Source: Mycobacterium bohemicum DSM 44277
GTDB taxonomy: Bacteria > Actinomycetota > Actinomycetes > Mycobacteriales > Mycobacteriaceae
Assembly (NCBI RefSeq): GCF_001053185.1
Contig: NZ_CSTD01000002.1
Coordinates: 812,722-876,721, forward strand
Length of the DNA: 64,000 bases
Reading direction: 5' to 3'
The position numbers were made by a program, and so were the translations under genes. The notes under the pieces were generated by a model, which searched no databases, was not told where the DNA came from, and saw only the letters and a program-made list of their open reading frames with translations. Below, one piece after another: positions 8,421 through 16,747 of this stretch (the first letter of the stretch is position 1; each line of letters starts with the position of its first letter).

Positions 8421-9419
8421 GTGGTAGTGACCCGAGGAACGGTGACCAGCCCGTCAGCCACGAGAGCGTCCGCGCTGAAGGCGGTGGTCGCGCGCGCGTC
8501 GGGCCGGGGCGATCGACTGTTCAAGCTGCTTGCCGCCGCGGCCGGTTCGACGATCATCGCCGCGATCCTGCTGATAGCCACGTTCCTCTTGGTCCGCGCC
8601 ATCCCGGCGTTGCGCGTTAACCGCGTCAACTTCTTCACCAGCGCGGAATTCGACACCACCAGCGCGACGCAACTGGCGTTCGGGATCCGCGACCTGTTCA
8701 TGGTCACGGTGCTGAGTTCGGTCACGGCTCTGCTGATGGCGGTCCCGGTCGCGGTCGGGATCGCCATCTTCCTCACCCAATACGCGCCCAAGCGGCTCGC
8801 CCGGCCATTCGCGGCCATGGTGGACTTGCTGGCCGCCGTGCCGTCGATCATCTTCGGGTTGTGGGGAATCTTCGTGCTGGCGCCCAAGCTGCAGCCCCTC
8901 GCGGAATTCCTCAACCACAACCTCGGGTGGTTCTTCCTGTTCAAGCGGGGCAACGTGTCGTTGGCCGGCGGCGGCACGATCTTCACCGCCGCCATCGTCC
9001 TGTCGGTCATGATCCTGCCGATCATCACGTCGGTATCCCGGGAAGTCTTCCGGCAGACCCCGCAGATTCAAATGGAAGCGGCCCAGGCGCTGGGCGCGAC
9101 GAAGTGGGAGGTGGTGCGGATAACCGTGCTGCCGTTCGGCCGCAGCGGCGTCGTCGCCGCCTCGATGCTGGGTTTGGGTCGCGCCCTCGGCGAAACCGTC
9201 GCCGTGCTGATCATCCTGCGGTCCGCGGCCCGCGCGGGCAGCTGGTCGCTGTTCGACGGCGGCTACACCTTCGCCTCCAAGATCGCTTCGGCGGCATCGG
9301 AATTCAGCGAACCATTGCCCACCGGCGCCTACATCTCCGCCGGATTCGCGCTCTTCGTCCTGACCTTCATCGTCAATGCGCTGGCGCGCGCGATCGCCGG
9401 CGGGAAGGTCAACGCATGA
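8421..9419 (+). CDS. pstC2: phosphate ABC transporter permease PstC2
   Basis: A 332-aa inner-membrane permease that pairs with PstA1 to form the phosphate channel. There are about six hydrophobic helices, and the ABC-permease EAA loop region [17 protein letters not shown] lies about residues 220-240. The GTG at 8421 is the earliest start; later in-frame GTG codons (for example GTGACC a few codons on) are equally possible, so the exact N-terminus is open. It lies 6 bases after pstS3 and 46 bases before pstA1, one operon. No ATPase gene (pstB) follows here, so the pair must borrow an ATPase such as PhoT from elsewhere. Confidence 0.93.
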   Translation: MVVTRGTVTSPSATRASALKAVVARASGRGDRLFKLLAAAAGSTIIAAILLIATFLLVRAIPALRVNRVNFFTSAEFDTTSATQLAFGIRDLFMVTVLSSVTALLMAVPVAVGIAIFLTQYAPKRLARPFAAMVDLLAAVPSIIFGLWGIFVLAPKLQPLAEFLNHNLGWFFLFKRGNVSLAGGGTIFTAAIVLSVMILPIITSVSREVFRQTPQIQMEAAQALGATKWEVVRITVLPFGRSGVVAASMLGLGRALGETVAVLIILRSAARAGSWSLFDGGYTFASKIASAASEFSEPLPTGAYISAGFALFVLTFIVNALARAIAGGKVNA

Positions 9420-9465
9420 CGCTCGGCGGCGACGATGCAGCGCAGCGGTGGGAGGAGCGGCGCCG

Positions 9466-10368
9466 ATGACCGTTGACACGCTCGACCGGCCCGTCAAACC
9501 CGGGGCGTTCGCCCCGGTCAGCCTGCAGCGCCGGATCAAGAACAACGTTGCGACGATCTTCTTCCTGGCCTCCTTCCTGGTCGCCCTGGTGCCACTGGTC
9601 TGGGTTTTGTCGGTTGTGGTCGCGCGCGGCTGGTACGCGGTCACCCGCTCGGGGTGGTGGACCCATTCGCTCAAGGGAGTGTTGCCGGAGCAGTTCGCCG
9701 GCGGCGTCTACCACGCGCTGTACGGGACGGTGCTGCAGGCCGGCGTCGCGGCCGTGCTGTCGGTGCCCCTGGGGTTGATGACGGCGGTCTTCCTGGTCGA
9801 GTACGGCACGGGCCGGCTCGTCCGGCTGACCACCTTCATGGTCGACGTGCTCGCCGGGGTGCCCTCGATCGTCGCCGCCCTCTTCGTGTTCAGCATGTGG
9901 ATCGCCACGCTGGGGTTTCAGCAGAGTTCCTTCGCCGTGTCGTTGGCGCTGGTCTTGCTGATGTTGCCCGTGGTGGTCCGCTCCACCGAAGAGATGCTGC
10001 GCCTGGTCCCGGACGATCTCCGGGAGGCCAGTTACGCGCTGGGCGTGTCCAAGTGGAAGACGACCGTGCGCATCGTCTTTCCGATCGCGATGCCCGGCAT
10101 CGTCTCCGGAATCCTGCTGTCGGTCGCCCGCGTGATCGGTGAGACGGCGCCGGTCCTGGTGCTCGTCGGGTACAGCCGCTCGATCAATCCCGACATCTTC
10201 CACGGCAACATGGCGTCGCTGCCGCTGCTCATCTATACCGAACTCACCAACCCTGAGCACGCGGGTTATCTGCGGATCTGGGGCGCGGCGCTGACGCTGA
10301 TCATTTTGGTGGCCGCGATCAACCTCACCGCGGGGGTTTTCCGGTTCGTGTCGAACCGCCGCCGCTGA
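9466..10368 (+). CDS. pstA1: phosphate ABC transporter permease PstA1
   Basis: A 300-aa inner-membrane permease, partner of PstC2. It has about six membrane segments, with the EAA-loop motif EASYALGVSKWKTTVRIVFP near residues 185-205. The ATG at 9466 is chosen because GGAGGAG sits at the correct distance in front; an open frame extends 30 codons upstream without a ribosome site. In M. tuberculosis the next genes are pknD and a second pst set. Here the convergent mku stop lies only 4 bases away, so that block is absent. Confidence 0.94.
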   Translation: MTVDTLDRPVKPGAFAPVSLQRRIKNNVATIFFLASFLVALVPLVWVLSVVVARGWYAVTRSGWWTHSLKGVLPEQFAGGVYHALYGTVLQAGVAAVLSVPLGLMTAVFLVEYGTGRLVRLTTFMVDVLAGVPSIVAALFVFSMWIATLGFQQSSFAVSLALVLLMLPVVVRSTEEMLRLVPDDLREASYALGVSKWKTTVRIVFPIAMPGIVSGILLSVARVIGETAPVLVLVGYSRSINPDIFHGNMASLPLLIYTELTNPEHAGYLRIWGAALTLIILVAAINLTAGVFRFVSNRRR

Positions 10369-10372
10369 CCGC

Positions 10373-11296
10373 TCAGGATTTCGACGCCGCCGCCGAACGG
10401 GCCTTCTTGGCGGGCGCCTTCTTGGCGGCGGTGGCTTTCTTCGGCGGCGAATTTTTCGCGGCGGCTTTCTTGGCGGGCGCCTTCTTGGCCGGTTCTCCGT
10501 TGCCCCCGGAGCGCGCCTTCACGCTGGCCTCCAGTTTGGCCAGCAGGTCCGAAACGTCCTCGGTCTCGTCGAGCTCCTTGGGCTGTTCCTCGGTGGTAAA
10601 CGCCTCGCCGCCTTCCAGTTTCGCTTGAATCAGTTCGTGCAGCTGCTCCTGGTAGGTGTCGTGGTAACGGTCGGGGTCGAAGTTCTCGGCCATCGACTCC
10701 ACCACCTGGCCGGCCATCTTGAGCTCGGCGGGCTTGATCTCGACCTCTTTGTCCAGAATCGGAAAATCGGGATCGCGGATCTCATCCGGCCACAGCAGCG
10801 TGTGCACCATCATCACGTCCCGCTTGCCGAAGTCCTTGACCCGCAACGCGGCCAACCGGGTCTTGTTCCGCAACGTGAAATGCACGATCGCCACCCGGTC
10901 GGTCTCGGCTAGTGTCTTGGCAAGCAGCACATACGATTTCGACGACTTGGAGTCGGGCTCCAAGAAATAGCTGCGGTCGAACAGCATCGGGTCGACCTCG
11001 CTTGCCGGGACGAACTCCAGCACCTCGATCTCGCGGCTGCGTTCCTCGGGCAGCGTGGCGATGTCGTCGTCGGTGATCACCACCATCTGGCCGTCGTCGG
11101 ATTCGAAGGCGCGGGCGATATCGCGGTATTCGACCACCTCGCCGTCGACCTCGCACACGCGCTGGTAGCGAATGCGCCCGTTGTCCTTGGCGTGGATCTG
11201 ATGGAACTTGATGTCGTGGTCCTGGGTCGCGCTGTAGACCTTGACCGGGACATTGACCAGCCCGAAAGCGATCGAACCCTTCCAGATGGAGCGCAT
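10373..11296 (-). CDS. mku: Ku DNA end-binding protein with Lys/Ala-rich tail
   Basis: The 307-aa Ku homodimer threads onto double-strand ends and recruits LigD for non-homologous end joining. The core (about residues 1-255) starts MRSIWKGSIAFGLVNVPVKV, the Ku hallmark. Residues 268-307 form a Lys/Ala/Pro-rich tail of repeated KKAPAKK-like units that is largely absent from the shorter (about 273 aa) M. tuberculosis protein as I recall it. Such tails bind DNA and let Ku hold onto non-end DNA. The gene is convergent with pstA1 and divergent from sigK. In M. tuberculosis mku abuts ligD; here about 3.1 kb of other genes separate them. Confidence 0.95.
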   Translation of the reverse strand: MRSIWKGSIAFGLVNVPVKVYSATQDHDIKFHQIHAKDNGRIRYQRVCEVDGEVVEYRDIARAFESDDGQMVVITDDDIATLPEERSREIEVLEFVPASEVDPMLFDRSYFLEPDSKSSKSYVLLAKTLAETDRVAIVHFTLRNKTRLAALRVKDFGKRDVMMVHTLLWPDEIRDPDFPILDKEVEIKPAELKMAGQVVESMAENFDPDRYHDTYQEQLHELIQAKLEGGEAFTTEEQPKELDETEDVSDLLAKLEASVKARSGGNGEPAKKAPAKKAAAKNSPPKKATAAKKAPAKKARSAAASKS

Positions 11297-11303
11297 AAAA
11301 GCC

Positions 11304-11309
11304 AGTATG
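11304..11309 (-). promoter_or_regulatory. -10 element for mku, near-leaderless
   Basis: CATACT on the minus strand (TANNNT-like) ends 7 bases before the mku ATG. With usual spacing the transcript would start at or almost at the start codon, as is common for leaderless mycobacterial mRNAs. Confidence 0.4.
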
Positions 11310-11480
11310 CCCGCACCGCAGGCGGCCTAACAGCGCGCCGCGTCGAGGGCACCGTCCGCCGGGCCGGCGGCTACGAATCACCGGCGTGGAATTACCGGAG
11401 ACGGTCGATCCGCGCCTGGAACGGCGCGCAGATGACGACTGACGGCGCTGGCGCGATCGTCCGCTATAGGCTACCGATCG

Positions 11481-12044
11481 ATGACCGGAACGCCGCGGCC
11501 GAGCAAAGAGCTGGATGTCCTGTTGCGCGAGGTCGCGCGCGGGGACCGTGCGGCGTTCGCCGACGTCTACGACCTCACCAAGAGCCGGGTGTACGGAATG
11601 GTGATGCGCGTGCTGCGTGATCCCGGCTACAGCGAGGAGACGACCCAGGAGGTCTACCTCGAGGTGTGGCGGACCGCCGCGACGTACGACTCCCGCAAAG
11701 GCACGGCGTTGTCTTGGCTCTTGACCGTGGCGCACCGGCGGGCGGTCGACCGGGTGCGCACCGAAGAGGCGGGCGCCAGGCGCGAGACCCGGTACGGCGT
11801 ATCCAATGCCGACCCGGCGAGCGACGTCGTCGCCGAATCGGCGATCGCCGGTGACGAGCATCGCCGGGTGGTCGAATGCCTGGGCGGGTTGACCGAGGCG
11901 CAGCGGCAGTGTATCCAGTTGGCGTATTACGACGGACTGACGTATAGCGAAGTGTCGCAGCGGTTGGCCGTGAACCTGTCGACCATCAAGTCGCGCATGC
12001 GCGATGCGCTGCGCGGCCTACGTAACTGCTTGGACGTGGCATGA
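11481..12044 (+). CDS. sigK: ECF sigma factor SigK
   Basis: A 187-aa ECF sigma factor that directs RNA polymerase to mpt70/mpt83-type promoters. Region 2 (about residues 20-95) includes [15 protein letters not shown] and [15 protein letters not shown]. Region 4 (about 130-185) includes [22 protein letters not shown] and the recognition helix [20 protein letters not shown]. The ATG at 11481 gives the usual SigK length. Its stop overlaps the rskA start (ATGA), so sigma factor and anti-sigma factor are made together. No SigK-type promoter is seen in the 184 bases before it, so autoregulation is not supported here. Confidence 0.93.
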   Translation: MTGTPRPSKELDVLLREVARGDRAAFADVYDLTKSRVYGMVMRVLRDPGYSEETTQEVYLEVWRTAATYDSRKGTALSWLLTVAHRRAVDRVRTEEAGARRETRYGVSNADPASDVVAESAIAGDEHRRVVECLGGLTEAQRQCIQLAYYDGLTYSEVSQRLAVNLSTIKSRMRDALRGLRNCLDVA

Positions 12045-12739
12045 CCGAACCGACCGATCTCGAATTGCTGGAGCTGGCAGCGCCGTACGCGCTCGATGCC
12101 GTCTCGGACGAGGAACGCGCGGACATCGAGCGGCGACTTGCGGCAGCTCCCCGGCCCGTGGCCGCGGCGTTCGAAGACGAGGTTCGTGGCGTCCGGGAGA
12201 CCTTGGCCGTGCTGTCGGCGGCAACGGCGGTCGAGCCGTCGGAACACCTGCGTGCCGCCACGCTGGCGGCGGTGCAACCGCGTGTGAAACGTCAATCACG
12301 TTGGCGGACAGCGGTACTGGCGTCGGCGGCGGCCGCGGTTGTGGTCGGCGCCGCCGCGTTCGGCGTGGGGATGCTGATGCGGCCGCAGCCGGCGTCGACG
12401 CTCGCCGAGCAGGTGCTCGCGGCCCCGGACGTGCGCACGGTGTCCGGCGCGCTGGGCGGCGGAACCGCCACGGTCGTGTTCTCGCACGACCGGAACGCGG
12501 GTGTGCTGGTGATGAACAACGTCCCGCCGCCCTCCGCGGGCACCGTCTATCAGATGTGGCTGATCGGCGCCAAGGGCCCGACGTCGGCGGGAACCATGGA
12601 CACCGCGGCCGTGGCACCCTCGACGACCGCGACGCTCACCAACCTCGGGCCATCGACAGCCCTTGCGTTCACGGTCGAACCCGGTAGCGGGTCACGGCAG
12701 CCGACGGGAAAGTTCCTCGCCGAGTTGCCCCTGACCTGA
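12041..12739 (+). CDS. rskA: anti-sigma-K factor RskA
   Basis: A 232-aa membrane-anchored regulator that holds SigK inactive until it is cleaved by membrane proteases. The cytoplasmic N-terminus (about 1-85) carries the anti-sigma domain, starting [18 protein letters not shown], a typical RskA opening. One membrane helix lies at about 90-112 (Ala/Val rich). The extracytoplasmic C-terminal part (about 115-232) has the RskA domain with [10 protein letters not shown]. It overlaps sigK by 4 bases. The fasciclin gene mpt70 follows at 116 bases with its own SigK promoter, so the three genes make a regulator-target unit. Confidence 0.92.
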   Translation: MTEPTDLELLELAAPYALDAVSDEERADIERRLAAAPRPVAAAFEDEVRGVRETLAVLSAATAVEPSEHLRAATLAAVQPRVKRQSRWRTAVLASAAAAVVVGAAAFGVGMLMRPQPASTLAEQVLAAPDVRTVSGALGGGTATVVFSHDRNAGVLVMNNVPPPSAGTVYQMWLIGAKGPTSAGTMDTAAVAPSTTATLTNLGPSTALAFTVEPGSGSRQPTGKFLAELPLT

Positions 12740-12765
12740 GCGGCCTGCCAAGTTTCGCCCCGCAC

Positions 12766-12793
12766 CCATCCAAGACCGCTCGCGCTCCGAATC
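12766..12793 (+). promoter_or_regulatory. SigK-dependent promoter of mpt70
   Basis: CCATCC (12766-12771), 15 bases, then CCGAATC (12787-12793). This equals the known SigK -35 and -10 elements of M. tuberculosis mpt70/mpt83. Transcription would start near 12800, before the ribosome site GAGGAG at 12842-12847 and the ATG at 12855, and this rules out an earlier in-frame ATG at 12798 as the translation start. Confidence 0.88.
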
Positions 12794-12854
12794 ATCGATG
12801 TCGAGTACGGACTCGACGGCGACGACTGTCGTCGAACTCATGAGGAGCGAAGCG

Positions 12855-13439
12855 ATGAAATCACACAAAACCACAGTCGCCGCAGTGGGTTTTGCGGTTG
12901 CGGCCGTGACGGGTCTTGGTGTGACGACCGCGGCGACGGCGGCGGCGTCCGACCTGGTGGGACCCGGCTGCGCAGATTACGCCGCGGCCAACCCCAGCGG
13001 TCCGGGTTCGGTGCAGGGAATGTCGCAGGTCCCGGTGGCCGTCGCGGCGTCCAACAGTCCGGTGCTGACGACCTTGTCCGCGGCGCTGTCGGGCAAGCTC
13101 AACCCGCAGGTCAACCTCGTCGACACCCTCGACAACGGTCAGTACACGGTGTTCGCGCCGACCGACGCGGCGTTCGCCAAGTTGCCGGCGGCGACGGTCG
13201 ATCAGCTCAAGACCGATTCGAACCTGCTGACCCGCATCCTGACCTACCACGTGGTCCAGGGCCAGCTCGCCCCGGCCGCGGTCCTGGGCTCTCACAAGAC
13301 GCTGCAGGGCGCGAACGTCAACGTCATGGGCCAGGGCAACAACCTGACCGTCAACAACGCCAGTGTCGTCTGCGGTGGCGTGCCCACCACGAACGCGACC
13401 GTGTACCTGATCGACACGGTGCTGATGCCTCCGGCGTAA
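12855..13439 (+). CDS. mpt70: MPT70-like secreted fasciclin-domain protein
   Basis: The 194-aa secreted antigen has one fasciclin (FAS1) domain. Residues 1 to about 30 form a Sec signal peptide (KSH, then an Ala/Val-rich core ending TAAA). There is no lipobox Cys, which makes it MPT70-like and not the lipoprotein MPT83. After it come [20 protein letters not shown] and the FAS1 blocks [15 protein letters not shown] and LTYHVV. Two Cys remain for a disulfide. The ATG at 12855 has GAGGAG 8 bases in front and fits the promoter; the ATG at 12798 does not. The gene sits right after sigK-rskA, whereas in M. tuberculosis sigK and mpt70 are far apart. Confidence 0.93.
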   Translation: MKSHKTTVAAVGFAVAAVTGLGVTTAATAAASDLVGPGCADYAAANPSGPGSVQGMSQVPVAVAASNSPVLTTLSAALSGKLNPQVNLVDTLDNGQYTVFAPTDAAFAKLPAATVDQLKTDSNLLTRILTYHVVQGQLAPAAVLGSHKTLQGANVNVMGQGNNLTVNNASVVCGGVPTTNATVYLIDTVLMPPA

Positions 13440-13454
13440 CCGGTCACGGAGCAA

Positions 13455-13492
13455 CGATCGCCCGCGTGCCGATGCCGGCACGCGGGCGATCG
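13455..13492. terminator. two-way terminator hairpin between mpt70 and the sugar kinase
   Basis: Perfect 17-bp inverted repeat with a 4-base loop (ATGC), placed between two convergent stop codons (13439 and 13494). There is no clear U tract on either side, as is frequent for mycobacterial hairpin terminators. Confidence 0.8.
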
Positions 13493-13493
13493 G

Positions 13494-14420
13494 CTAACCG
13501 CCCCTTGGGAATTCGCGACGCGCCGCGTCGAGCGCTTCCCGTCCGGGCAGGTCGGCACCGGCCCGCGCGACCGTCAATGCCGAGCACAGGCCGGCCGCGT
13601 TCAGTGCCGCGGTGAGTTCGTCGAGGGTGATGGCGCGCAGCGCCTTTCGTCGGCCGCCGCCCAGCAGCCCGAGTTCTTGCAGCGCGTCGAGCAGGCCGGC
13701 CATGAAGGCGTCACCGGCGCCGACGGTGTCGACGACGCGTGATGGCGCGGCCGGCACGCGCGCCTCGCCGGCCGCGCAGAACGCGATCGAACCGCGACCC
13801 CCCATCGTCACGGCCACGATCGCCGGCCCCGACGCCAGCCACGTGCGGGCGGTTCGCTCGGGTTCGTCGTCGGGACGAAGCCAGCGCAGGTCTTCGTCGC
13901 TGACCTTGACGACGTCGCTGCGCTCGACGAAACGCTCGATCCGTTCGCGGGCCAGATCCGCGTTGGTGATCAACGACGGACGCACGTTGGGGTCGAAGGT
14001 GACCGTGGCCGACGTCCGGTAGGTGTCGAGCAATGCCGCCACCGCCAGGCATCCCGGCTCGCGCACGGCTGCGATCGAACCGGTGTGCACGAACAGCGGC
14101 GGCGCGACCTCCGCGGTTCCGGACAGCCGCCAGTCCAGGTCGAACGTATAGCTCGCCGAGCCGTCTGCGGCGATCGTCGCCGTGGAGGTGGGCGTTCGCG
14201 TTGCCGTGACGCTTCCCGCAACGAGCCTGGCGCCCGATGCCTCGACGTAGTCACGGATGCGACGACCGCGTTCGTCGTCGGCGATATGGGTCAGGAAGTC
14301 CACGCCGCGGCCGAGTCGGGCCAGCCCGACGGCGACGTTGAGGGGGCTGCCCCCGACGTGCTCGGCGATGCCATCGACGACGTCGATCAGCGCCTCACCG
14401 ATCACCAGCGCCCGGGTCAT
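13494..14420 (-). CDS. PfkB-family sugar kinase (fructokinase-like)
   Basis: A 308-aa cytoplasmic kinase expected to phosphorylate a sugar with ATP. The N-terminal PfkB signature is HVGGSPLNVAVGLARLG (21-37). The C-terminal signature DTVGAGDAFMAGL starts at 231, with Asp237 as the catalytic base and GAG as the anion hole. The acid EALIDVVDG opening suits fructokinase/ribokinase-like proteins; the actual sugar is unknown. It is convergent with mpt70 and divergent from ligD with only 41 bases between starts. It is not at this place in M. tuberculosis, so it came with or near the sigK cassette. Confidence 0.85.
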   Translation of the reverse strand: MTRALVIGEALIDVVDGIAEHVGGSPLNVAVGLARLGRGVDFLTHIADDERGRRIRDYVEASGARLVAGSVTATRTPTSTATIAADGSASYTFDLDWRLSGTAEVAPPLFVHTGSIAAVREPGCLAVAALLDTYRTSATVTFDPNVRPSLITNADLARERIERFVERSDVVKVSDEDLRWLRPDDEPERTARTWLASGPAIVAVTMGGRGSIAFCAAGEARVPAAPSRVVDTVGAGDAFMAGLLDALQELGLLGGGRRKALRAITLDELTAALNAAGLCSALTVARAGADLPGREALDAARREFPRGG

Positions 14421-14461
14421 GGCTGCACTCCTGGACTGTCGAGACGACGTAGGTTGAGACT

Positions 14462-16747
14462 ATGGGTTCTGTGGGTCCTGCGGTTTTTGGGGCGCGGGCG
14501 CGGGTCAAGCTGACCAACGCCGACAAGGTGCTCTACCCCGCCGCGGGGACCACGAAAGCCGACGTCTTCGACTACTACACCCGCATCGCCGAGGTCATGA
14601 TTCCGCACATCGCCGGCCGTCCGGCGACCCGCAAGCGCTGGCCCAACGGCGTCGAGCAGGAGTCGTTCTTCGAAAAGCAGCTGGCGTCCTCGGCGCCCGA
14701 CTGGCTGCCGCGCGCCAGCGTCACCCACCGTTCCGGGACGACGACCTACCCGATCATCGACAGCGTGGACGGACTGGCCTGGATCGCCCAGCAGGCCGCG
14801 CTCGAAGTGCATGTGCCGCAATGGCGGTTCGTCGCCCAGTGGACCCGGGACAAGGCCGAAGAACTCAAGCCGGGGCCCGCGACGCGCTTGGTGTTCGATT
14901 TGGACCCCGGTGAGGGCGTGACGATGCCGCAGCTCTGCGAGGTGGCCCACGCCGTGCGGGACTTGATGACGGGCATCGGGCTGACCACCTATCCCCTGAC
15001 CAGCGGCAGCAAGGGCCTTCACCTCTACACCCCGCTGAAGGAGCCGGTGAGCAGCACCGGCGCCACGGTCTTAGCGAAACGCGTTGCGCAGCAGCTGGAA
15101 AAGGCGATGCCCAAGCTGGTGACCGCCACCATGACCAAGAGCCTGCGTGCGGGCAAGATCTTCCTGGACTGGAGCCAGAACAACGGTTCCAAGACCACCA
15201 TCGCGCCGTACTCGCTGCGCGGCCGCGAGCAGCCGACGGTCGCGGCCCCGCGCACCTGGGAGGAACTCGAAGACCCCGAGGTGCGCCACCTGCGCTACGA
15301 CGAGGTGCTGGCCCGGGTCGCCCGCGACGGGGACCTGCTGGCGCCGCTGGACCAGGACGTCTCCGGGCCCGACCGGCTGAGCAAGTACCGGAGCATGCGC
15401 GACGCGTCCAAGACTCCCGAGCCGGTTCCCAGATCGAAACCCGTTAGTGGGCAAGGCAATACCTTCGTCATCCAGGAGCATCACGCCCGCCGGTTGCACT
15501 ACGACTTCCGGCTGGAGCGCGACGGCGTGCTGGTGTCGTGGGCGGTGCCCAAGAACCTGCCGGTAGCCACGTCGGCCAATCACCTCGCGGTGCACACCGA
15601 GGACCACCCGTTGGAGTACGGCGGTTTCGAGGGCGTGATCCCGAAGGGGGAATACGGCGCGGGCAAGGTGATCATCTGGGATTCGGGCACGTACGACACC
15701 GAGAAGTTTCAGGACGATGAGGTCATCGTCAACCTGCACGGCAGTCGAATCTCCGGGCGCTACGCGCTGATCCGGACCAACGGTGACCAGTGGCTGGCGC
15801 ACCGGATGAAGGACCAGAACGTCTTCGACTTCGACGAGATCAGACCCATGCTGGCCTCGCACGGCTCGGTGTCCGCGCTGAAGGCGGGGCAGTGGGCCTT
15901 CGAAGGCAAATGGGACGGCTACCGGCTGCTGGCCGAACTCGATCACGGCACGGTGCGGCTGCGGTCCCGCCGCGGGCGCGACGTCACCGGCGAGTACCCC
16001 CAATTCGGCTCGCTGGCGGCCGAACTCGCCGATCATCATGTGGTGCTCGACGGCGAGGCGGTGGTCCTTGACGCCTCGGGCGTGCCCAGTTTCCACGCGA
16101 TGCAGAACCGGGGCCGCGGCAGCCAGGTCCAATTCTGGGTGTACGACCTACTGTACCTGGACGGACGCTCGCTGCTGCGGGCCAAGTACTCCGACCGGCG
16201 AAAGCTGTTGGAAACGCTGGCGATCGGCGGCAGCCTCATCGTTCCCGCACTGCTGCCCGGCGACGGCGAACAGGCGCTGAAGTACTCGGCCGACCACGGC
16301 TGGGAGGGCGTGGTCGCCAAGAAGCGCGACTCCACCTATCAGCCGGGCCGGCGCTCGTCGTCGTGGATCAAGGACAAACACTGGAACACCCAGGAAGTGG
16401 TCATCGGCGGGTGGCGGGCCGGGGAGGGCGGGCGCACCAGCGGCATCGGCTCGCTGGTGCTGGGCATCCCGGGCCCCGACGGGCTGCAGTTCGCCGGACG
16501 GGTCGGGACCGGCTTCACCGAACGCGACCTGGCGAACCTGAAGAAGACGCTCGCGCCCCTGCACACCGACACGTCACCCTTCAACCCGCCGCTTCCGCGG
16601 GCCGAGGCCAGGGGCGTGACGTACGTCGAGCCCGTCCTGGTGGGCGAGGTGCGCTACAGCGAATGGACCCCGGACAACCGGTTGCGCCAGTCGAGTTGGC
16701 GCGGCCTGCGGCCGGACAAGGAACCGAGCGAGGTGGTGCGCGAATGA
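14462..16747 (+). CDS. ligD: multifunctional ATP-dependent DNA ligase LigD
   Basis: A 761-aa NHEJ enzyme with three domains in the mycobacterial order. The polymerase/primase domain (about 10-295) has metal-binding D146 and D148 (FDLDPG) and D236 (FLDWSQ). The 3'-phosphoesterase domain (about 325-455) has EHHARRLHYDFRLE at 339-352. The ligase domain (about 462-761) has nucleophile Lys483 in FEGKWDGYR and later the OB fold with RLRQSSWRGLR at the end. It fills in and seals ends held by Ku. The length matches Rv0938. It overlaps the next gene (ATGA), so the FAH/metallo-lactamase fusion is co-translated. Confidence 0.96.
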   Translation: MGSVGPAVFGARARVKLTNADKVLYPAAGTTKADVFDYYTRIAEVMIPHIAGRPATRKRWPNGVEQESFFEKQLASSAPDWLPRASVTHRSGTTTYPIIDSVDGLAWIAQQAALEVHVPQWRFVAQWTRDKAEELKPGPATRLVFDLDPGEGVTMPQLCEVAHAVRDLMTGIGLTTYPLTSGSKGLHLYTPLKEPVSSTGATVLAKRVAQQLEKAMPKLVTATMTKSLRAGKIFLDWSQNNGSKTTIAPYSLRGREQPTVAAPRTWEELEDPEVRHLRYDEVLARVARDGDLLAPLDQDVSGPDRLSKYRSMRDASKTPEPVPRSKPVSGQGNTFVIQEHHARRLHYDFRLERDGVLVSWAVPKNLPVATSANHLAVHTEDHPLEYGGFEGVIPKGEYGAGKVIIWDSGTYDTEKFQDDEVIVNLHGSRISGRYALIRTNGDQWLAHRMKDQNVFDFDEIRPMLASHGSVSALKAGQWAFEGKWDGYRLLAELDHGTVRLRSRRGRDVTGEYPQFGSLAAELADHHVVLDGEAVVLDASGVPSFHAMQNRGRGSQVQFWVYDLLYLDGRSLLRAKYSDRRKLLETLAIGGSLIVPALLPGDGEQALKYSADHGWEGVVAKKRDSTYQPGRRSSSWIKDKHWNTQEVVIGGWRAGEGGRTSGIGSLVLGIPGPDGLQFAGRVGTGFTERDLANLKKTLAPLHTDTSPFNPPLPRAEARGVTYVEPVLVGEVRYSEWTPDNRLRQSSWRGLRPDKEPSEVVRE

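Noticed and set aside
11297..11480. SigK autoregulatory promoter upstream of sigK
   Set aside because: No CCATCC/CCGAAT pair with correct spacing was found; only a stray ACGAATC without a -35.
12798..12854. Earlier in-frame ATG for the MPT70-like protein
   Set aside because: It lies 5 bases after the SigK -10 element, so it would be at or before the transcription start, and has no ribosome site.
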